A DNA stretch of 36,053 nt from Methylohalomonas sp964522485 (GCA_964522485.1 CAZFUS010000020.1:1-36053); one strand, 5' to 3'; shown: positions 25,993 through 34,700, counted from the stretch's first letter. Notes: generated by a model from the letters alone, not told the origin. Numbers and translations are program-made.

Positions 25993-26305
25993 AGCGTTAT
26001 TGTATTTCGCGCCATATTTCTTTGGCTTGTTAATAAATTCTTTATAATCGTACTCAGCAGGTCCTTACTTTAATCAGCTTCCAAGCGAGAAGCTGCATTT
26101 GCATCTTATGCAATATCATCAGTTCAATGCCGGTGTGTGCGGCGGCGCTTAGGTAGCTGGCGCAGCATCCAGGCTTGCACATATGGAGCTGAGCGCTGCG
26201 CTTGGTGATTGTCTCGGTTTTCTCCGACTGCGTGACAGAAAAGTAAGCAGAGAAGCCGCTTCAGGTGCGTTAGCGGTTCAGGCGGACAGTTCCGGAATAA
26301 CAAGT
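25993..26305 (+). other. Convergent intergenic region
   Basis: About 310 bases between the convergent sulfotransferase and phosphomannomutase genes. A hairpin with 7-bp arms (CAGCTTC 26075-26081, GAAGCTG 26089-26095) could act as a weak bidirectional terminator, although neither side has a strong T-run. A short open frame (26183-26392) running into the mutase antisense is not credible. Confidence 0.45.
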
Positions 26306-27679
26306 CTACTGGTTGATCAGGGACTCAATTTTCTGGACATAATGATTGACCATTTCAGTATCACCTCGGGACTCTATATTAAGCCGGAGTAATGGTTCCG
26401 TGTTCGAGGCGCGAAGATTAAAGCGCCAGTCGTCAAACTCCAGACTGACGCCATCCGTTCGATCAATACTTGTGGCATGTGGTGTGAAATACTCCAGGAT
26501 TCTCTCCGTTACGGCTGATGTGTTATCGACCTGGTAATTGATCTCGCCGCTGCAGGGATATGCCTGCATCCGTCGATTGACCAGTTCTGCCAGCGACTTA
26601 TCAGTCCTTGAAATCAGTTCTGCTACAAGTAACCAGGGAACCATACCGGTATCACAGTAGGCGAAATCACGGAAATAATGATGCGCACTCATCTCGCCGC
26701 CGTAGACAGCATCTTCCCGGCGCATGCGATCCTTGATAAAGGCATGACCGGTCTTTGATTGAATCGGAATTCCTCCAGCGGCTTTGACTAATTCTATCGT
26801 ATTCCAGGTCAGGCGCGGGTCATGGATAATCCTGGCATCCGGCTGTTTTTCCAGAATCAGCGCTGAAAACAGGCCCACGAGATAATAGCTTTCGATAAAC
26901 CGGCCGTTATTATCAAAGAAAAAACAGCGATCAAAATCACCGTCCCAGGCAATACCGAAGTCGGCATGATTATCCACTACTGCTTCAGCAGTCGCCGAAC
27001 GGTTCTCCGGCAAGAGTGGATTCGGTACGCCATTTGGAAAGTCGCCGTCCGGCTGGTCCTGGATCAGCACCAACTCGAATGGCAAATGTTCTTCCAACAA
27101 GCGCATCACGGGACCGGCCATGCCGTTGCCTGGATTGGCTACAATTCTCAGAGGTTTGAGGTGAGCTGGATTGATATAACCGAGCAGATGCTCGATGTAG
27201 GCGGTTTTGTCGGCATCCTGAAAATGCTGTCCCCGTTTCCCGGCCTGGGAGCTGTCAGCTTCGCCATCACTTGTCTGCGTGGCTATAACCTGGTCTCTAA
27301 TGGCGAAGAGGCCCGTATCTCCGCTGATCGGTCGTGCCCCTTCACGGACCAGTTTCATGCCGTTATAACCCTTGGGGTTGTGGCTGGCCGTTATCATGAT
27401 GCCGCCGTCGACCTTGCGATGAAATGTCTGGAAATAAACCTCTTCGGTTCCGCAGAGGCCGATATCAATTACATCGACACCGGACGCATTAAGGCCCTCA
27501 ATCAGCGCCGCAGACAGCGCCGGACCTTCAGGACGAATATCACGCCCGATAACCACGGTGTGTGGCTGAAACTCCGCTGCATAGGCTCGGCCAATGTCGC
27601 AGGCAAGGGATTCGTCGAGATCCTCAGGCACCCGGCCGCGGATATCATAGGCCTTGAAGCAGCTTGATGTATAGCTCAT
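26306..27679 (-). CDS. Phosphomannomutase/phosphoglucomutase
   Basis: A 457-residue alpha-D-phosphohexomutase that interconverts hexose 6-phosphate and 1-phosphate to feed NDP-sugar synthesis (GDP-mannose or UDP-glucose routes). The N-terminus CFKAYDIRGRVPEDLDESLA is the family signature. The catalytic phosphoserine loop is MITASHNPKGYNGMKLV with Ser99. The metal-binding loop is WDGDFDRCFFFD (about 238-249). The sugar-specificity segment is GGEMSAHHYFRDF, as in ManB/CpsG and AlgC-like enzymes, and the phosphate-binding loop is RASNTEPLLRLNIESR near the C-terminus. The ATG at 27679 is chosen because homology starts at once; an upstream start would add 19 unrelated residues. It lies 170 nt downstream of the initiating transferase gene on the same strand, probably one transcript. 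Confidence 0.92.
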   Translation of the reverse strand: MSYTSSCFKAYDIRGRVPEDLDESLACDIGRAYAAEFQPHTVVIGRDIRPEGPALSAALIEGLNASGVDVIDIGLCGTEEVYFQTFHRKVDGGIMITASHNPKGYNGMKLVREGARPISGDTGLFAIRDQVIATQTSDGEADSSQAGKRGQHFQDADKTAYIEHLLGYINPAHLKPLRIVANPGNGMAGPVMRLLEEHLPFELVLIQDQPDGDFPNGVPNPLLPENRSATAEAVVDNHADFGIAWDGDFDRCFFFDNNGRFIESYYLVGLFSALILEKQPDARIIHDPRLTWNTIELVKAAGGIPIQSKTGHAFIKDRMRREDAVYGGEMSAHHYFRDFAYCDTGMVPWLLVAELISRTDKSLAELVNRRMQAYPCSGEINYQVDNTSAVTERILEYFTPHATSIDRTDGVSLEFDDWRFNLRASNTEPLLRLNIESRGDTEMVNHYVQKIESLINQ

Positions 27680-27849
27680 GAAGGATTCACTCTGCCGCCA
27701 AGCGAACGTAGTCGTCCTCAAGGCGGACGGTATCATCTTTCTCCGGTTTCTCCGGACAACTGCCTGATTGCACTTCGCTATGGTTTATCGCTGGATATTT
27801 GTTCAGAGGTTGAATTCTCGTATGTAAAAGGCCAGGTGCAGAGTTCAAG

Positions 27850-29289
27850 TTAATATGCATTCTCGTGAACCATGCCTTTAAAAGGCGTCATTGCTAAAAT
27901 CTTGAAGTCCAACCATAGCGACCAGTTTTCAATGTAATACAGGTCATGCTCGACCCGGTGTTTCATTTTCTCATCGGTATCGGTCTCTCCGCGCCAGCCA
28001 TTAATCTGGGCCCAGCCGGTGAGTCCGGGCTTCACTTTATGCCGTAACATGTAGTCATCAATGCGCTCTCTGTAGAGCAGGTTGTGGTTGACTGCATGCG
28101 GGCGCGGGCCGACCAAGGACATATCTCCCTTGAGTACATTCAGGAGTTGGGGCAATTCGTCAAGACTGGTTCGACGCAGGAATGCACCGAATGGAGTTAC
28201 CCGCTTATCGTCTATGGTCGCCTGCCGGGGTGTCGTGTCTTGTTTGTGAACCACCATCGTGCGGAATTTGTAGCATTCGAATGTTCGCCCGTCCCATCCG
28301 TGTCTTTGCTGTCGGAAAAGTACCGGGCCAGGAGAACTGAGTTTGACGCCGACCGCGATACTGAGCATTAATGGACTGAAGGCGATCAGAATTAAAGTTC
28401 CAAGTACATAATCTTCAACCAGTTTTCCGAGCCGGTTGATGCCGACCATCGGCGACATTGTCAGGTTAAGTACCGCGAACCCGGCCACGTCTGATACGGA
28501 ATAATTCAGCAGATTCAACTCCGCAATACCCGGCACATAACGCACATTGGCGGTGGTGTTGCGTAAGCCATCAATTATTTCATTGATGGGATGAGCTGCT
28601 GATAGCGGCAGAGTTATCCAGACCTCGTCAATTTCCAGCCGTTCGACCAGTTCCGGGATTTGTCTTAGCCTGCCAATAACCGGAACCTCTTCGACCTCTG
28701 ATCCCAGGCTGTGATAGTCGTCATCCGTTGCGGCGACAACCTTGAGGCCCGTCCAGGGATGCGTCCTCAAGCGCCTGATCACCTCCTGCCCACCGTCGTT
28801 TCCGGCACCGGCCACGAGTACCCGCTTCTGGGACCAGCCTCGTTTGTGCAAGGCAGACTGGACTGACGCCATCAGTACATGCATGGCGAATAACCCCATG
28901 AAACCGAACGCAGTCCAGTAGCCCAGCCAGAGACGCGAGTAATTTGCCGAAGTTTTGGTTGCCCAGCCAATTACAATCAGGCAAAGCACGAGCAGGGACC
29001 ACGCTACGATTAGTCGTCGTAACAGGTATGGCCACTGTGTATTCCGGTTAGGGTGGTAAAGACCGCATTGCGGGAACAGCACTAGCGCCAGCAACGATAC
29101 AGAGAGAATAACGAATAAATATTGATCGATAAGGGGAATATCACCGTATCGCAACTTGTATGCTGCATAGCCGGCTGTTGCGATTGCCAGCATATCCAGC
29201 AGCCGGGCGGTGTATGTGAAAAGGGCAGTATGCTCAAGTATAAATCTTTTGACAGGTAAAAATGCACCACTAGTTACAGACTGATCCAT
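27850..29289 (-). CDS. WcaJ/WbaP-type undecaprenyl-phosphate hexose-1-phosphate transferase
   Basis: A 479-residue polyprenol-phosphate hexose-1-phosphate transferase that starts repeat-unit synthesis at the inner membrane. The N-terminal third has four to five hydrophobic segments. A Rossmann-like middle domain begins at KRVLVAGAGNDGGQEVIRRL. The catalytic C-terminal Bac_transf domain holds VKLSSPGPVLFRQQRHGWDGRTFECYKFRTM (about 330-360), then LRRTSLDELPQLLNVLKGDMSLVGPRPH with the catalytic Asp-Glu pair, and KPGLTGWAQINGWRGETDT. The C-terminus with LDFKILAMTPFKGM is typical of WcaJ (glucose-1-phosphate) enzymes, so glucose is the likely first sugar, though galactose cannot be excluded. It is divergent from the CDP-sugar operon across an 880-nt region that may hold promoters for both. 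Confidence 0.92.
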   Translation of the reverse strand: MDQSVTSGAFLPVKRFILEHTALFTYTARLLDMLAIATAGYAAYKLRYGDIPLIDQYLFVILSVSLLALVLFPQCGLYHPNRNTQWPYLLRRLIVAWSLLVLCLIVIGWATKTSANYSRLWLGYWTAFGFMGLFAMHVLMASVQSALHKRGWSQKRVLVAGAGNDGGQEVIRRLRTHPWTGLKVVAATDDDYHSLGSEVEEVPVIGRLRQIPELVERLEIDEVWITLPLSAAHPINEIIDGLRNTTANVRYVPGIAELNLLNYSVSDVAGFAVLNLTMSPMVGINRLGKLVEDYVLGTLILIAFSPLMLSIAVGVKLSSPGPVLFRQQRHGWDGRTFECYKFRTMVVHKQDTTPRQATIDDKRVTPFGAFLRRTSLDELPQLLNVLKGDMSLVGPRPHAVNHNLLYRERIDDYMLRHKVKPGLTGWAQINGWRGETDTDEKMKHRVEHDLYYIENWSLWLDFKILAMTPFKGMVHENAY

Positions 29290-29649
29290 ATGGGCGACCC
29301 TATAAAGTTGTCATTCAAAAATACTCTATATCCAGTTGCCCCCCTGATATTCTTTCGCCACTGCCTTACTCTAGTGTTCGAGTATTAAAATACGAAATTG
29401 GTTCATAACTAATAGAAAATACTATACAACTTTTTTCCGGACAGTCACTACCAACGTTGGCATGTTCGCCCTTTAAATACAGGTAGATACAGGCCGTCCC
29501 CAGGAATTATGGGAAGTCGCGCGCGAGTTATCCACCTTAAAGCAAGAGGCAGTTTCCGCGCCACTAATTATAATTAATTGATTTTATTAATTTTTATGTA
29601 TTCGCCTGCCAGGCGGGCGGCTTAAATTGCGGTTTGATAAGTGGGTAAA

Positions 29650-29674
29650 TTGCATCCAAATGGCAACGTAACAA
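29650..29674 (+). repeat. First copy of the TTGCATC-AAATGGCA direct repeat
   Basis: TTGCATCCAAATGGCAACG followed by TAACAA closely matches TTGCATCAAAATGGCAC followed by ATAACAA at 29734-29757 (about 22 of 25 positions with one gap). The second copy overlaps the right arm of the inverted repeat, so the half-site occurs three times in about 110 bp. Confidence 0.55.
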
Positions 29675-29710
29675 AAGAGAATACATATCTGTTTGATTAA
29701 TATGGATTTT

Positions 29711-29754
29711 TTATGTGCCATTTTGAACCATGGTTGCATCAAAATGGCACATAA
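29711..29754 (+). repeat. 16-bp perfect inverted repeat (operator-like)
   Basis: TTATGTGCCATTTTGA (29711-29726) and TCAAAATGGCACATAA (29739-29754) are exact reverse complements separated by 12 nt. There is a T-run before the left arm but none after the right, so this does not look like a terminator in the plus direction. The position between two divergent EPS operons favours a regulator-binding site. Confidence 0.65.
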
Positions 29755-30168
29755 CAATGGCAGAATCATGTGAGTGATTCAAAGAGACGGCTGGTCCAAC
29801 GGAAGGCACCTGAGTTCGTCGATAATCACGTGATGTGTCGAGCGGTTTAGATAATGAACGGTAACGTTTCGAGATAGGCATGACACGATTGACGTTTACT
29901 TTGTACCTGGTAAAGAAAGGATTTGTAATGTGGAATAAGGAAATTGTCTGTACACTTTTCGTGAGCTGCTATAAAAACGGCAACTTAAGCGCAATATTTC
30001 ACACTTGCAGGTATCCACTTATTGGCAAAATCCATGCGATAGTTTATTTTTATGATACATCCGATCGTAGCCACACTAAATCAATTGTGCCGGAAATCCG
30101 AATACGCTGGCGAATGAGTGTGTACTATATCTGATTTAGTCTCTGCAACATCAGGCAGGTTCGATTAC

Positions 30169-30939
30169 ATGAAAGCGGTCATTCTTGCAGGAGGTCTTGG
30201 TACACGCCTCGCCGAAGAATCGTCTCTCAAGCCCAAGCCCATGGTTGAAATCGGTGGTAAACCCATCCTTTGGCACGTGATGAAAATCTATTCCCATTAT
30301 GGGATCCATGATTTTATTATTTGTCTCGGCTATAAGAGCTACGTCATCAAGGAATATTTCGCCAACTACTTTCTGCACATGTCGGATGTGACTTTCGACA
30401 TGAAATTCAACCAGATGCAGATCCACGACAATAAGGCAGAGCCTTGGCGCGTTACGCTGGTGGATACGGGTGAAAATACTATGACCGGCGGCCGCCTCGG
30501 GCGTGTAAAGGAATATCTGAGGGATGAAGACTTCTGTCTCACCTACGGTGACGGCGTCGCAACTGTAGATATCTTGAAATTAGTCGAATTTCACAGAGAG
30601 CAAGGTCTGCTGGCCACCGTGACGGCGGTACAACCCAGCGGACGTTTCGGCGCAATGGATATCGGCGGTAACCAGGTTCTCCAGTTCCAGGAAAAACCCA
30701 AAGGCGACGGCAGTTGGATCAACGGTGGCTTTTTTGTCCTCTCCCCCAAGGTCTTCGATTACATTGATGGCGATGAGTCAATCTGGGAGCGGGAGCCTCT
30801 TGAGCGCCTCGCCGCCGATAGCCAACTGGCGGCCTATAAGCATGATGGATTCTGGCAACCGATGGATACCTTACGGGATAAGAATCAGCTGGAGGAGCTT
30901 TGGGCTAGTGGCAAAGCGCCATGGAAAGTATGGGCATGA
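30169..30939 (+). CDS. rfbF: Glucose-1-phosphate cytidylyltransferase
   Basis: A 257-residue nucleotidyltransferase that makes CDP-glucose from CTP and glucose 1-phosphate, the first step of CDP-sugar synthesis. MKAVILAGGLGTRLAEES at the N-terminus has the nucleotide loop (8-13), KPKPMVEIGGKPILWHVMKIY follows, and LTYGDGVA contains the metal-binding Asp128. The stretch VTFDMKFNQMQIHDNKAEPWRVTLVDTG is specific to RfbF-type cytidylyltransferases and separates it from RmlA (dTDP) enzymes. The ATG at 30169 is chosen because homology begins there; the frame is open further upstream. The stop codon overlaps the next ATG (ATGA). It is the first of five co-directional genes with coupled translation. 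Confidence 0.94.
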   Translation: MKAVILAGGLGTRLAEESSLKPKPMVEIGGKPILWHVMKIYSHYGIHDFIICLGYKSYVIKEYFANYFLHMSDVTFDMKFNQMQIHDNKAEPWRVTLVDTGENTMTGGRLGRVKEYLRDEDFCLTYGDGVATVDILKLVEFHREQGLLATVTAVQPSGRFGAMDIGGNQVLQFQEKPKGDGSWINGGFFVLSPKVFDYIDGDESIWEREPLERLAADSQLAAYKHDGFWQPMDTLRDKNQLEELWASGKAPWKVWA

Positions 30940-32003
30940 TCGCCTTTGGCGATATCTACTGCGACCGTAACATTCTAATTACCGGTCATACCGGCTTTAA
31001 AGGAAGTTGGCTTACACTCTGGTTGCAGAGCCTTGGGGCGCGGGTTAGCGGCATAGCACTGGACCCCGACACAATGCCCAATCACTGGGATCTGCTTCGG
31101 CTGGATATAAACGAATACCGCATGGATATCCGCGATGCTGGCACCATAACCAGCGTGGTGGGTAAGCTTCGTCCGGAAATAGTTTTCCATCTTGCGGCGC
31201 AACCTTTGGTACGCCGCTCCTATGCAGATCCCCTGGAAACATGGTCCACTAACGTTATGGGTACTGCCAATTTGCTGGAAGCGTGTCGGCAAGTACCCAG
31301 CGTGCGCGCCATAGTGGTCGTCACCACAGATAAATGCTATGAAAATATCAATTGTGCACGGGGGTATTGCGAAGATGATCGTTTGGGCGGTTACGATCCT
31401 TACAGCGCCTCGAAAGCCGGAACGGAACTCGTTGCCGCAAGCTACCGCACGGCATTCTTCCAGGGAAATAACGGACCTTTGCTAGCCACTGCCCGGGCTG
31501 GCAATGTGATTGGCGGCGGTGACTGGTCAGAGGATCGCTTGATACCTGACCTCGTGCGTGCTGTCCAACGTGGTGCTCCCATGGAAATTCGTTACCCGCA
31601 TGCCACCCGGCCATGGCAACACGTACTGGAGCCTCTTGGCGGTTATTTGTTGCTGGGCCAGAAATTGCTTGAAGGACAGCATGAATTTGCCGAGGCATGG
31701 AACTTTGGCCCGGATGCGGAGGATAACCGGACTGTTGCAGAAGTACTGGAGCGGCTGCGCACTTATTGGCCTGATCTGACGTGGCAAATAACACCGGAAC
31801 CCCAGCCTCACGAAGCCGCTCTGTTGCACCTGGATAGTAACAAAGCCCGCCAACGCTTGGGCTGGCTGCCGGCATGGGGACTTGACGGAGGGTTGTACGC
31901 TACTGCCCGGTGGTACAAGGAATTTATTGAGACAGGCGCGTTACGCAGTCGCGAACAACTCAAGGAATATTTGACGGCAACTACAGCCATGGAGTCAGCG
32001 TGA
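30936..32003 (+). CDS. rfbG: CDP-glucose 4,6-dehydratase
   Basis: A 355-residue extended short-chain dehydrogenase that converts CDP-glucose to CDP-4-keto-6-deoxyglucose. The NAD-binding loop is ILITGHTGFKGSWLTLWL (13-30). VTTDKCYEN (130-138) is a segment characteristic of this enzyme, and the catalytic YxxxK is YSASK (Tyr157, Lys161). ARAGNVIGGGDWSEDRLIPDL and PWQHVLEPLGGYL are also family signatures. The start at 30936 overlaps the RfbF stop by 4 nt (ATGA) with GGAAAG upstream; an ATG at 30921 would add five residues. The stop overlaps the next ATG by 1 nt. Its product is the branch point for all later steps in the operon. Confidence 0.95.
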   Translation: MIAFGDIYCDRNILITGHTGFKGSWLTLWLQSLGARVSGIALDPDTMPNHWDLLRLDINEYRMDIRDAGTITSVVGKLRPEIVFHLAAQPLVRRSYADPLETWSTNVMGTANLLEACRQVPSVRAIVVVTTDKCYENINCARGYCEDDRLGGYDPYSASKAGTELVAASYRTAFFQGNNGPLLATARAGNVIGGGDWSEDRLIPDLVRAVQRGAPMEIRYPHATRPWQHVLEPLGGYLLLGQKLLEGQHEFAEAWNFGPDAEDNRTVAEVLERLRTYWPDLTWQITPEPQPHEAALLHLDSNKARQRLGWLPAWGLDGGLYATARWYKEFIETGALRSREQLKEYLTATTAMESA

Positions 32004-32635
32004 TGTCAGACATGATCGTTAAACCGAGCCCCATTGCCGATGTACATGTAGTCGAAACGCTGCCGTCGCGTGACGATCGTGGCAGCTTTGCCCGGCAATT
32101 TTGCGAGCGTGAACTCAAGGAAATACTCGGCGAGCGCCGGGTTGTCCAGATCAACCATTCGCGCACCGCAGAGACTGGTACTGTGCGAGGATTGCACTAT
32201 CAGCACCCACCCCATGCCGAAATGAAAATGGTGCGTTGTCTTAAGGGCAGGGTATGGGATGTGGCAGTTGATCTACGCGCTGATTCTCCGACCTTTCTGA
32301 AATGGCATGCCGAAGAACTCACCCCTGAAAGTTTCCGGATGCTGGTTATTCCCGAAGGGTGTGCGCACGGGTTCCAGACGCTTGAAGCGCACACAGAACT
32401 CTTATATCTGCATACGGCTTTTTATAATCCGGAAGCAGAAGCCGGCGTACGATTTGACGATCCGCAATTGGATATTTACTGGCCATTGCCGGTCGGCGGT
32501 CTCTCCGAGCGTGATCGGCGTCATCCCCGGATTACAAGCGTATTTTCCGACATTACCACAAGTGTATTTTCCGGTATTACTACAAGTGCATTTACTGATA
32601 TTACTACAAATGTATTTGCCGTTATTGCTATATGA
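32003..32635 (+). CDS. RmlC-like NDP-4-keto-6-deoxyhexose epimerase with a repeat tail
   Basis: A 210-residue cupin of the dTDP-4-dehydrorhamnose 3,5-epimerase family, here expected to act on the CDP-4-keto sugar at C3 and/or C5. SRDDRGSFARQFC, the catalytic TVRGLHYQHPP with His65, VIPEGCAHGFQTL and FYNPEAEAGVRFDDP (with the probable Tyr141) are the family marks, and the cupin ends near residue 176. The last 34 residues are a run of eight-residue repeats of the form ITTSVFSD, encoded by 24-bp repeats at 32531-32623, which I do not know from RmlC proteins. The ATG at 32003 has GGAG 8 nt upstream and overlaps the previous stop by 1 nt; the stop overlaps the next ATG by 4 nt. Confidence 0.85.
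   Translation: MSDMIVKPSPIADVHVVETLPSRDDRGSFARQFCERELKEILGERRVVQINHSRTAETGTVRGLHYQHPPHAEMKMVRCLKGRVWDVAVDLRADSPTFLKWHAEELTPESFRMLVIPEGCAHGFQTLEAHTELLYLHTAFYNPEAEAGVRFDDPQLDIYWPLPVGGLSERDRRHPRITSVFSDITTSVFSGITTSAFTDITTNVFAVIAI
32531..32623 (+). repeat. 24-bp tandem repeat, about four units, inside the epimerase gene
   Basis: Units 2-4 start at 32552, 32576 and 32600 and each is 24 bp, with the form ATTACnACAAGTGnATTT and a variable end. A shorter unit of 21 bp starts at 32531. A partial ATTGCTATA follows. Being a multiple of 3, the unit keeps frame and encodes the eight-residue repeat ITTSVFSD. Changes in unit number would lengthen or shorten the tail without a frameshift. Confidence 0.8.
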
Positions 32636-33858
32636 ACTGCCGTCATTGTCAAAAACCACTGGAAAAAGTCTTTCTTGATCTCGGTTTCGCGCCGCCGTCT
32701 AATGCCTATCTGACGGCCGACGATTTGCGCAGGCCGGAGGTTTATTTCCCTCTCAAGCTTTATATATGCGAAAGTTGCTGGCTCGCCCAGACCGAAGACT
32801 ATGCACAGGCGGAGGAACTGTTTCGGCCCGACTATGCTTATTATTCCTCTGTCTCCCAAAGCTGGCTCGACCATGCTGCCCGCTACACGGCAATGATTAG
32901 TGAGCGGCTGGACCTCACTCCCGACAGTTTCGTGATTGAAATTGCCGCCAATGACGGTTATTTACTCAAGAATTTTGTCGCTGACGGTATTCCGTGCCTT
33001 GGCATCGAACCTACGGCTGGCACCGCCGATGCAGCCGAGGCATTGGGCATTCCGGTTGTGCGCGAATTTTTCAACATGGGTCTGGCTCAACGCCTTGCAG
33101 GTGAAGGCCGCCAGGCCGATTTGATTATTGGCAACAATGTCTATGCTCATGTGCCGGATATCAACGACTTTACGATGGGCCTCAAGACAGCTCTCAAACC
33201 CGGGGGCACGATTACACTCGAATTTCCTCATTTCTTGCGGCTTATCGAAGGAATGCAGTTCGATACCATCTACCATGAACATTATTCCTATCTATCCTTT
33301 TACACTGTCGGGCGTATTTTCGAAAATGCGGGTCTCCGGATCTGCGACGTCGAACAAATCCCCACCCATGGCGGCAGCCTTCGGGTTTATGGTTGCCATG
33401 CCGATGACTCACGTCAGGCTACTCCTGCTGTTGATGAGCTGCTTACTCTGGAAGAAAAGGGGGGGTTACGGAACTCCACCACCTATGAAGCATTCCAATC
33501 AGGTGTTGAACGGATAAAAAACGACCTGCTCGTTTTTCTCATCGAACAAAGGAAATTGGGAAAAATGGTCGCTGCCTATGGAGCGGCCGCCAAAGGGAAC
33601 ACATTGCTTAATTATGCAGGAGTCAAGCCCGATCTGCTGCCGTTCATCTGTGATGCCTCAGCTTTCAAGCAAGGCAAATTTTTACCGGGCAGTCACATTC
33701 CTATCATGCCCCCGGAGATTCTGTTTGAAAGGAAACCGGATTATGTGCTAATTCCGCCATGGAACATTGCCGAAGAAATCATGGAACAGAATAATAATGT
33801 TCGCGAGCAGGGTACAAATTTCGTTATTGCTGTCCCTTCACTACAAATAGTGTCATGA
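32632..33858 (+). CDS. TylC3-like NDP-hexose C-methyltransferase
   Basis: A 408-residue SAM-dependent sugar C-methyltransferase, which adds a methyl group to a ring carbon of an NDP-keto sugar to make a branched sugar. The N-terminal zinc-binding domain shows Cys3, Cys6, Cys46 and Cys49 (MNCRHC and YICESCW). The central methyltransferase domain has VIEIAANDGYLLKNF (about 100-114), and the catalytic-region segment IYHEHYSYLSFYTVG is a hallmark of the TylC3/TcaB9-type group. The C-terminal C-methyltransferase domain has VAAYGAAAKGNTLLNYAG and LPGSHIPIMPPE. Four-nt overlaps join it to both neighbours. The methylated carbon is probably C3, next to the 4-keto group. Details of the sugar cannot be read from the sequence. 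Confidence 0.92.
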   Translation: MNCRHCQKPLEKVFLDLGFAPPSNAYLTADDLRRPEVYFPLKLYICESCWLAQTEDYAQAEELFRPDYAYYSSVSQSWLDHAARYTAMISERLDLTPDSFVIEIAANDGYLLKNFVADGIPCLGIEPTAGTADAAEALGIPVVREFFNMGLAQRLAGEGRQADLIIGNNVYAHVPDINDFTMGLKTALKPGGTITLEFPHFLRLIEGMQFDTIYHEHYSYLSFYTVGRIFENAGLRICDVEQIPTHGGSLRVYGCHADDSRQATPAVDELLTLEEKGGLRNSTTYEAFQSGVERIKNDLLVFLIEQRKLGKMVAAYGAAAKGNTLLNYAGVKPDLLPFICDASAFKQGKFLPGSHIPIMPPEILFERKPDYVLIPPWNIAEEIMEQNNNVREQGTNFVIAVPSLQIVS

Positions 33859-34700
33859 AATTGCTTGTTACCGGTGCCACAGGCTTTGTTGGACAGCATA
33901 TAGTTCCAAAGTTACTGGGACATAACCATGAGGTAACCGTTACCAGCCGGTCGGAGGGAAAAGTCTCCGGTTTTGACTGGCATAAGGATGTCCGGTTTAC
34001 GATCTACGACATTCACCAACCGGACGCCGCTATACCACAATCATTCACAGATTGTGACGCGATCATCCATCTCGCCTGGGGAGACGTCCCGAATTACACT
34101 TCCCTGTCTCATTTTGAAGAAAACCTGCCAGCCGATTATCGGTTTCTCAAAGCCTTGGTGGAGGCCGGCATGCAACATGTACTGGTTAGCGGAACATGTT
34201 ATGAATACGGCATGCAAACCGGTTGTCTTTCCGAGGATGTGCCTGCTTATCCGTGTAACCCGTATGCACTGGCTAAAGATGCACTGCGCAGATTCCTGCA
34301 ATTGTTACAAATGGTGAAGCCTTTCACGCTGCAATGGGTCCGATTGTTTTATATGTATGGCTCGGGACAGAATCCCAGGACCGTATTAGCCCAACTTGAC
34401 CGTGCTATTGACGAAGGCGAACCGGTTTTCAACATGTCGGGCGGTGAACAATTACTGGATTACCTGTCAGTAGAGGAAGTGGCGGATCGGCTTGTCACAC
34501 TTGTCGAACACCCTGAAATTCAGGGAATCATCAATTGTTGCAGTGGCAAACCCATTTCTGTGCGCCGCCTGGTGGAAAGGCGTATTGCCGAGCGGCAGGC
34601 CAACATCAAGCTTAATCTTGGACATTATCCCTATCGCGATTATGAGCCGATGGCATTCTGGGGCAACAGTAAGAAATTAGATCAGTTACTGCAATCGTGA
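33855..34700 (+). CDS. NAD-dependent epimerase/dehydratase (SDR), probable 4-ketoreductase
   Basis: A 281-residue extended SDR protein. The NAD(P)-binding loop is LLVTGATGFVGQHI (3-16), ending the first strand with GATGFVG. The catalytic Tyr-x-x-x-Lys is YALAK (Tyr137, Lys141), preceded by the VSGTCYEYG segment. It is shorter than the 4,6-dehydratase. As the last enzyme of the operon it is the best candidate to reduce the 4-keto group and finish the CDP-branched sugar. It could instead be an epimerase. The 4-nt overlap with the methyltransferase gene (ATGA) indicates coupling. No terminator hairpin was found directly after the stop. Confidence 0.85.
   Translation: MKLLVTGATGFVGQHIVPKLLGHNHEVTVTSRSEGKVSGFDWHKDVRFTIYDIHQPDAAIPQSFTDCDAIIHLAWGDVPNYTSLSHFEENLPADYRFLKALVEAGMQHVLVSGTCYEYGMQTGCLSEDVPAYPCNPYALAKDALRRFLQLLQMVKPFTLQWVRLFYMYGSGQNPRTVLAQLDRAIDEGEPVFNMSGGEQLLDYLSVEEVADRLVTLVEHPEIQGIINCCSGKPISVRRLVERRIAERQANIKLNLGHYPYRDYEPMAFWGNSKKLDQLLQS

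Larger units (their letters stand above)
29290..30168 (+). other. AT-rich divergent intergenic region between wcaJ/wbaP-like gene and rfbF
   Basis: About 880 bases, mostly AT-rich, between divergent operons. It holds a 13-nt odd palindrome (CGCCTGCCAGGCG, 29603-29615), a direct repeat related to TTGCATCnAAATGGCA (29650 and 29735 areas), and a 16-bp perfect inverted repeat (29711-29754). An 84-codon frame at 29880-30134 has no similarity and no ribosome-binding site. No convincing sigma-70 promoter pair was found, though several TA-rich stretches could serve. Confidence 0.6.

Noticed and set aside
29603..29615. 13-nt palindrome CGCCTGCCAGGCG as a REP element
   Set aside because: A single short copy with no second copy seen in the window; not enough to call an element.
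29880..30134. 84-codon frame upstream of rfbF
   Set aside because: No ribosome-binding site, no recognisable family, and AT-rich non-coding composition.
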